Shown piece by piece: positions 7,066 through 10,317 of a stretch of 10,317 bases of DNA. The DNA comes from Oscillospiraceae bacterium (lineage in GTDB: Bacteria > Bacillota > Clostridia > Oscillospirales > Ruminococcaceae): positions 1-10,317 of the forward strand of contig JAGAUG010000105.1 of assembly GCA_017828935.1 (NCBI GenBank), in the 5' to 3' direction. The number at the start of each line of letters is the position of its first letter. Within the stretch, counting starts at the first letter, position 1. The position numbers were made by a program, and so were the translations under genes. The notes beneath the pieces were generated by a model. It worked only from the letters and a program-made list of their open reading frames with translations, ran no database searches and was not told where the DNA came from.

Positions 7066-7802
7066 AAAATAAAAATAATTCAAAAAACAGCCAAATAAAT
7101 TTAATAAAAGATAGCGATAGATTAGAAAAAAATAAAGATTTTGTTAGGGCTGAAGGGTTTAATACTCTTAGAACAAATGTAAGAATTTGTTTAAAAAAAG
7201 ATTCTCACAACAAGATTTTAGTTACTAGTCCTTTTTCTGGAGACGGAAAGAGTACTTGTTCTTGTAACTTAGCTGTTTCGTTCGCTGGGACAGGAAAAAG
7301 TGTTTTAATTATAGATTGCGATATGAGAAAGCCTGTTATTCACAAGACTTTTGGATTAAATAACAAAAAAGGCTTATCAGATGTTTTGTCTCACTTAGCG
7401 ACGGCTTCGGAATGTTTACAAAAGACAAGCTACGATAATTTAACGATTTTGTCCGCTGGAGTTGAGGTTCCAAATCCTTCGGTTTTATTGTCGGGCGAAG
7501 AGATGAAAGCCTTGATTTCTGACTTAGAAAATAAATTTGATTATATTGTTTTTGATTGTCCGCCAATCAACGTTGTTGCCGACGCGTTGTCGCTTTTTGA
7601 GTGTGTGGACGGCGTTGTATTAGTTGCTAGATATAATAAAACAACACATCCAGAGTTTCAAAAAGCTCTTTCTTCGATAGAGTTCGCTAAGGCTAATTTA
7701 TTTGGTGTATTTTTTTATGACGCGCCTATTTCGGGTAGTAAAAAATATGGATATAAATATAGTAGATATAATAATAAGTACGGGTATTATAATAAATATT
7801 GA
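7053..7802 (+). CDS. CpsD-type bacterial tyrosine kinase (BY-kinase)
   Basis: A cytoplasmic P-loop kinase of 249 residues that autophosphorylates on C-terminal tyrosines. Walker A is SPFSGDGKST (59-68, K66), Walker A' is VLIIDCDMRKP (84-94, D88 and D90), and Walker B is IVFDCPP (165-171, D168). The last 18 residues hold eight tyrosines (Y232, 234, 236, 239, 243, 245, 246, 249), the phosphorylation cluster. An N-terminal ALRxxR-like stretch is seen at NTLRTNVR (37-44). The strong site GGAGG (7038-7042) lies 10 nt before the ATG, inside the end of the wzz-like gene. The stop is TGA, the only non-TAA stop in the window. It sits between its membrane activator and its likely phosphatase. Confidence 0.93.
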   Translation: MEKIKNKNNSKNSQINLIKDSDRLEKNKDFVRAEGFNTLRTNVRICLKKDSHNKILVTSPFSGDGKSTCSCNLAVSFAGTGKSVLIIDCDMRKPVIHKTFGLNNKKGLSDVLSHLATASECLQKTSYDNLTILSAGVEVPNPSVLLSGEEMKALISDLENKFDYIVFDCPPINVVADALSLFECVDGVVLVARYNKTTHPEFQKALSSIEFAKANLFGVFFYDAPISGSKKYGYKYSRYNNKYGYYNKY

Positions 7803-7835
7803 TTTATATAATTTAATTTATTAGGAAATAATTTT

Positions 7836-8555
7836 ATGATTGATTTTCACACACATATATTGCCGGGAATAGACGACGGAGCGGTTGACGAGAGTGTATC
7901 TATCGAGATGATAGATATATTAAATAAAAATAAAATAACGGATATTATTTTAACGCCGCATTTTTATTCGGACGTTCAAAGTCTCGACGATTTTATTTCT
8001 CAAAGAGATAAAAAATATAGCGAGCTTTTAAAAAATTATAAGGGCGATGTGAAATTACATCTTGGCGCGGAAGTTTTTATATCTGAATATCTTTCTAGAT
8101 ATCAAGATTTATCTTGTGTTTGTATCGGCCGGGAAAAAAAATATATGTTACTTGAACTTCCATTGAGCTCGAAGCTTTCGAGCCAGGAGCTCAAAATAAT
8201 AGAGACTTTAATTTTTGATTATCAAATAACGCCGATTATTGCTCATGTCGAAAGATATAGTTTTATGAGTTCTTATTCTATTAAAGATTTATCTAAAATA
8301 GACGCGTTGATTTCTTTAGGATGTTTTATTCAAGTAAACGCAGAGTCGTTTTTAGTTAAAAATAATAAATTAAAAAAATTTGTTTTGTTTTTATTAGAAA
8401 CAGATAGAGCGCATCTTTTGGGGTCTGATTCTCATGATCTTAAAATAAGAACTCCGGAGAATTATTATAAAGCTATTGAAGTTATAAATTCAAAGTTAGG
8501 TCAAGATTGTTTGGATAGAATCAAAAACTATGAAGATAAAATAATTAAAAAATAA
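7836..8555 (+). CDS. CpsB/YwqE-type PHP-family protein-tyrosine phosphatase
   Basis: A metal-dependent (Mn-type) phosphatase that removes phosphate from the tyrosine tail of the kinase encoded just upstream. The 239-residue protein has the complete PHP metal-site set. This comprises FHTHILPGIDDGA (H5, H7, D13/D14), TPHFY (H42), GAEVFI (E79), AHVERY (H137) and GSDSHD (D198, H200). Length and motif order fit CpsB/CapC of streptococci and YwqE of Bacillus. AGGAA (7823-7827) lies 8 nt before the ATG. It is the last gene of the unit opened by the 6261 promoter and is followed by a hairpin terminator. Confidence 0.92.
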   Translation: MIDFHTHILPGIDDGAVDESVSIEMIDILNKNKITDIILTPHFYSDVQSLDDFISQRDKKYSELLKNYKGDVKLHLGAEVFISEYLSRYQDLSCVCIGREKKYMLLELPLSSKLSSQELKIIETLIFDYQITPIIAHVERYSFMSSYSIKDLSKIDALISLGCFIQVNAESFLVKNNKLKKFVLFLLETDRAHLLGSDSHDLKIRTPENYYKAIEVINSKLGQDCLDRIKNYEDKIIKK

Positions 8556-8568
8556 TTAAATAAAATAT

Positions 8569-8606
8569 ATCCGGAATTTTTATTAAGTTCCGGATTTGTT
8601 TGATTT
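8569..8606 (+). terminator. Rho-independent terminator after the kinase/phosphatase unit
   Basis: ATCCGGAA (8569-8576) and TTCCGGAT (8588-8595) pair perfectly over 8 bp around an 11-nt loop, followed by a T-rich stretch (8595-8606). It lies 13 nt after the phosphatase stop codon. The whole element is repeated downstream at 8733-8787. Confidence 0.65.
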
Positions 8607-8625
8607 AGCTCAAAATAAATATTTT
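8570..8625 (+). repeat. Direct repeat, copy 1 (contains the intact terminator hairpin)
   Basis: Bases 8572-8614 are identical over 43 nt to 8734-8776. Similarity extends to 8625 with two differences in the last 11 nt. This copy holds the intact TCCGGAA/TTCCGGA stem. Confidence 0.9.
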
Positions 8626-8701
8626 GTTGGAGTTGCAAATTTTTTGTTTTTAGACCAAGAGCGATATTGGAATATTATAAATTGATTTATTATCAAGATA
8701 G

Positions 8702-8720
8702 CTGTCAGCGAAGCTGACAG
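8702..8720 (+). other. Perfect 8-bp hairpin with a GAA loop
   Basis: CTGTCAGC (8702-8709) pairs perfectly with GCTGACAG (8713-8720) around the three-base loop GAA. The core GCGAAGC is known as an unusually stable mini-hairpin in single-stranded DNA. It is not followed by a T-run, so it is not a standard terminator on the + strand. On the - strand the bases after it are also not a clean T-run. Its role is unknown; mRNA 5'-end protection, an sRNA stem or a protein site are possible. Confidence 0.7.
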
Positions 8721-8732
8721 AGAGTTTATTTA

Positions 8733-8787
8733 TCGGAATTTTTATTAAGTTCCGGATTTGTTTGATTTAGCTCAAATAAAATATTTT
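8733..8787 (+). repeat. Direct repeat, copy 2 (terminator stem damaged by a one-base deletion)
   Basis: This is the second copy of the 8570-8625 element, 162 nt downstream. One C is missing from the left arm (TCGGAA instead of TCCGGAA), which leaves a bulge and shortens the perfect stem to five pairs. The copy sits just before ruvX, where an efficient terminator would block read-through. Confidence 0.9.
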
Positions 8788-8815
8788 AAAATATATTTAA
8801 GAAAGGATTTACTTA

Positions 8816-9241
8816 ATGAAAATTATGGCGGTTGATCTCGGAGACGCTAGAACTGGACTAGCTGTTTGTGATAAGCTAGAGATTTTAGCGTCGCCGCTTT
8901 GTGTTATAAAAGAAACGGATTTTAATTTAATAATAAAAAAAATTTCAAACGAAATTATTAATAACAAGATAGAAGAAGTTGTAATTGGTTATCCAAAAAA
9001 TATGAACGGATCGATCGGAGAGAGAGCAAAAAAATCAGAGTTATTAGCTGACGAATTAAAAAAAATAGTTCCTGAAGTTTCGATAAAACTTTGGGACGAG
9101 CGAAACACAACGAGATCAGCGACGATATTTTTAAACCAAACGAATACGCGTGGCGCTAAACGAAAAAAAATAATAGATTCAGTTGCGGCGACGATAATTT
9201 TAGAAAGTTATATTAATTTTAAAAAACAAAATTTAAAATAA
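8816..9241 (+). CDS. ruvX: RuvX/YqgF, RNase H-fold nuclease (putative Holliday junction resolvase)
   Basis: A 141-residue protein of the usual YqgF length with an RNase H-like fold. Acidic active-site residues are D7 (AVDLGDARTG), D94/E95 (LWDERNTT) and D121 (IDSVAATIILE). VVIGYPKNMNGSIGE (55-69) is the second conserved block. The family is implicated in 5' pre-16S rRNA processing and in Holliday junction resolution; the first role is better supported. AAGAAAGGA (8799-8807) lies 8 nt before the ATG. It is 29 nt from tsaD and probably co-transcribed with it. Confidence 0.95.
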   Translation: MKIMAVDLGDARTGLAVCDKLEILASPLCVIKETDFNLIIKKISNEIINNKIEEVVIGYPKNMNGSIGERAKKSELLADELKKIVPEVSIKLWDERNTTRSATIFLNQTNTRGAKRKKIIDSVAATIILESYINFKKQNLK

Positions 9242-9270
9242 AATATATTTAAGAAAGAGTATTTATCAAG

Positions 9271-10263
9271 ATGAAAATATTAAGTATAGAAACGTCTTGT
9301 GACGAAACAGCTGTTGCTGTTGTTAAAAACGGACGGGAAGTTCTTTCGTCTGTTGTTTATTCTCAAATTAAAGATCACCAGGTTTTTGGAGGAGTTGTTC
9401 CGGAAATTGCTTCGAGAAAGCATATCGAGTTAATTTCAGGTCTTGTCGAAGAGGCTATTAAAAAAGCTGAAGTAAATTTGAGTGATATTGATTGTATCGC
9501 GGTAACTAGCTCCCCAGGACTAATAGGAGCGCTTTTAGTTGGGGTTAATTTCGCGAAAGGCTTAGCGTATTCGCTAAAAAAGCCTTTAGTTCCTGTAAAT
9601 CATATTTATAGTCATATTGCGGCTAATTATATAGATAACCCGGAGTTAAAACCGCCATTTTTGGCTTTAGTTGTTTCGGGAGGTCACACACAAATAATAG
9701 AAGTTTTAGACTACACGAAATTTAATATTATTTCGACAACAAGAGATGACGCTGTTGGAGAGGTATTTGATAAAGTAGCTAGAGTTTTAGGTCTTGGTTA
9801 CCCTGGGGGTGTAAAGATCCAAGATTCAGCGAAAAACGGAGATGATAGCGCTTATAACTTACCATTTCCGAAGGCCGACGGGTTCGATTTTAGTTTTTCT
9901 GGGCTAAAGACAGCAGTAATAAATTTAGTTCACAAAATAAATCAGTCAGGCGAAAAAATTAATATAAATAATATAGCAGCGAGCTTTCAAAAAACGGCGG
10001 TTGAAATATTAATAACTAAATTTTTATCGGCGGCTAAGAATTATAATTATAAAAATTTAGTTTTAGCTGGAGGAGTTTCGGCGAATGAGCTTTTAAGAAA
10101 TCGGCTCTTAAAAGAAACAAAATTAAAAAATTATAAATTACAGATACCTGCTCTAAGATGGTGTGGAGATAACGCAGCTATGGTAGGGGTTCAAGCTTAT
10201 TACGAATATTTAAATAATAACTTCGCGAGTTTAGATTTAAACGCTAGCTCAAGAGCTTTTTAA
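9271..10263 (+). CDS. tsaD: TsaD, tRNA N6-threonylcarbamoyladenosine (t6A) synthesis protein
   Basis: TsaD transfers the threonylcarbamoyl group from TC-AMP to A37 of tRNAs that read ANN codons, working with TsaB and TsaE, which are not in this window. The 330 residues match family length. Metal ligands H111 and H115 (HIYSH) and D300 (CGDNAAM) are all present. The ASKHA nucleotide-binding motifs SIETSCDET (5-13), VSGGHTQ (H139) and AGGVSANELLR are intact. GVVPEIASRKH is the usual N-terminal signature. AAGAAAG (9251-9257) followed by AG lies 11 nt before the ATG, and the start places the first beta strand at residue 2. It is the second gene after ruvX. A hairpin at the window edge probably ends the unit. 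Confidence 0.97.
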   Translation: MKILSIETSCDETAVAVVKNGREVLSSVVYSQIKDHQVFGGVVPEIASRKHIELISGLVEEAIKKAEVNLSDIDCIAVTSSPGLIGALLVGVNFAKGLAYSLKKPLVPVNHIYSHIAANYIDNPELKPPFLALVVSGGHTQIIEVLDYTKFNIISTTRDDAVGEVFDKVARVLGLGYPGGVKIQDSAKNGDDSAYNLPFPKADGFDFSFSGLKTAVINLVHKINQSGEKININNIAASFQKTAVEILITKFLSAAKNYNYKNLVLAGGVSANELLRNRLLKETKLKNYKLQIPALRWCGDNAAMVGVQAYYEYLNNNFASLDLNASSRAF

Positions 10264-10290
10264 ATAATATAAATAATAAAATATTTAGAT

Positions 10291-10317
10291 AAAAAAAGTC
10301 GGTCTTAGGCCGGCCAT
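10291..10317 (+). terminator. Probable terminator after tsaD, cut by the window edge
   Basis: GTCGGTC (10298-10304) pairs with GGCCGGC (10308-10314) over 7 bp with two G-U pairs around the loop TTA. Seven A residues precede the stem. The expected T-run would lie beyond the last base of the window, so the call depends on unseen sequence. Confidence 0.55.

Larger units (their letters stand above)
8556..8815. other. Non-coding spacer with duplicated terminator module and a separate hairpin
   Basis: These 260 nt between the phosphatase gene and ruvX contain no open frame of useful length. They hold two copies of a roughly 56-nt element (8570-8625 and 8733-8787), a compact hairpin (8702-8720) and the ruvX ribosome site. 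No convincing promoter was found, although ruvX-tsaD must be transcribed from somewhere, either here or by read-through. Confidence 0.7.

Noticed and set aside
7800..7802. Recoded TGA (Trp) at the end of the kinase gene
   Set aside because: Reading through would add only two codons before TAA. No other gene contains in-frame TGA, and tRNA-Trp has the CCA anticodon, so TGA is a normal stop here.
8758..8787. Promoter for ruvX within repeat copy 2 (TTGTTT and TATTTT, 18-nt spacer)
   Set aside because: Both boxes match poorly, and the same sequence is present in copy 1 where no gene follows.
1..10317. CRISPR array, insertion sequence, prophage or defence system
   Set aside because: There are no regularly spaced repeats, transposase or integrase motifs, or known defence domains. 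The only clear repeat pair is the two-copy terminator module.

Overview
The window comes from an AT-rich, low-GC bacterium that reads the standard bacterial code. Trp tRNA has anticodon CCA, TGG encodes Trp, no gene contains an in-frame TGA, and all stops are TAA except one TGA. The gene content (RNase Y, a FolT-type ECF S-component, a YwaF-like membrane protein, a split Wzz/BY-kinase/PHP-phosphatase module, RuvX and TsaD) points to Bacillota (Firmicutes), probably an uncultured Clostridia-like or Bacilli-like lineage. The exact taxon cannot be fixed from the sequence alone. All eight protein genes and all four tRNAs lie on the + strand.

Layout. Positions 1-305 hold a tRNA cluster: Trp (5' end cut by the window edge), Thr and Gln, all with encoded CCA. 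A gene-free AT-rich stretch (306-657) follows, then tRNA-Val(GAC) at 658-733 and a long, very clean hairpin terminator (about 739-804). Next comes a run of rny (RNase Y), valS, a folate-type ECF transporter S-component and a YwaF/TMEM164-like polytopic membrane protein (852-6252), with gaps of about 20-35 nt and good ribosome sites. valS is of the archaeal/rickettsial kind, not the usual bacterial kind. The ECF gene appears to start at a non-canonical ATT codon.

A perfect consensus promoter (TTGACA, 17 nt, TATAAT) at 6261-6289 opens a second unit. It encodes a Wzz/CpsC-type membrane activator, a CpsD-type tyrosine kinase with a C-terminal tail of eight tyrosines, and a CpsB-type PHP phosphatase (6376-8555). 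These three form a phosphorylation/dephosphorylation switch that normally controls polysaccharide chain length and export. Here no glycosyltransferase, flippase or polymerase gene lies next to them.

The unit ends in a hairpin terminator. A partly degraded second copy of that terminator lies 162 nt downstream, and a separate strong hairpin sits between the two (8556-8815). The last unit is ruvX (YqgF) and tsaD (tRNA t6A synthesis), followed by a hairpin at the window's right edge.

Most of the window is housekeeping and no clearly new system was found. The items most worth a second look are the ATT start, the ValS type, the Cys/His pair in the YwaF-like protein, the stand-alone kinase/phosphatase triad and the duplicated terminator region.
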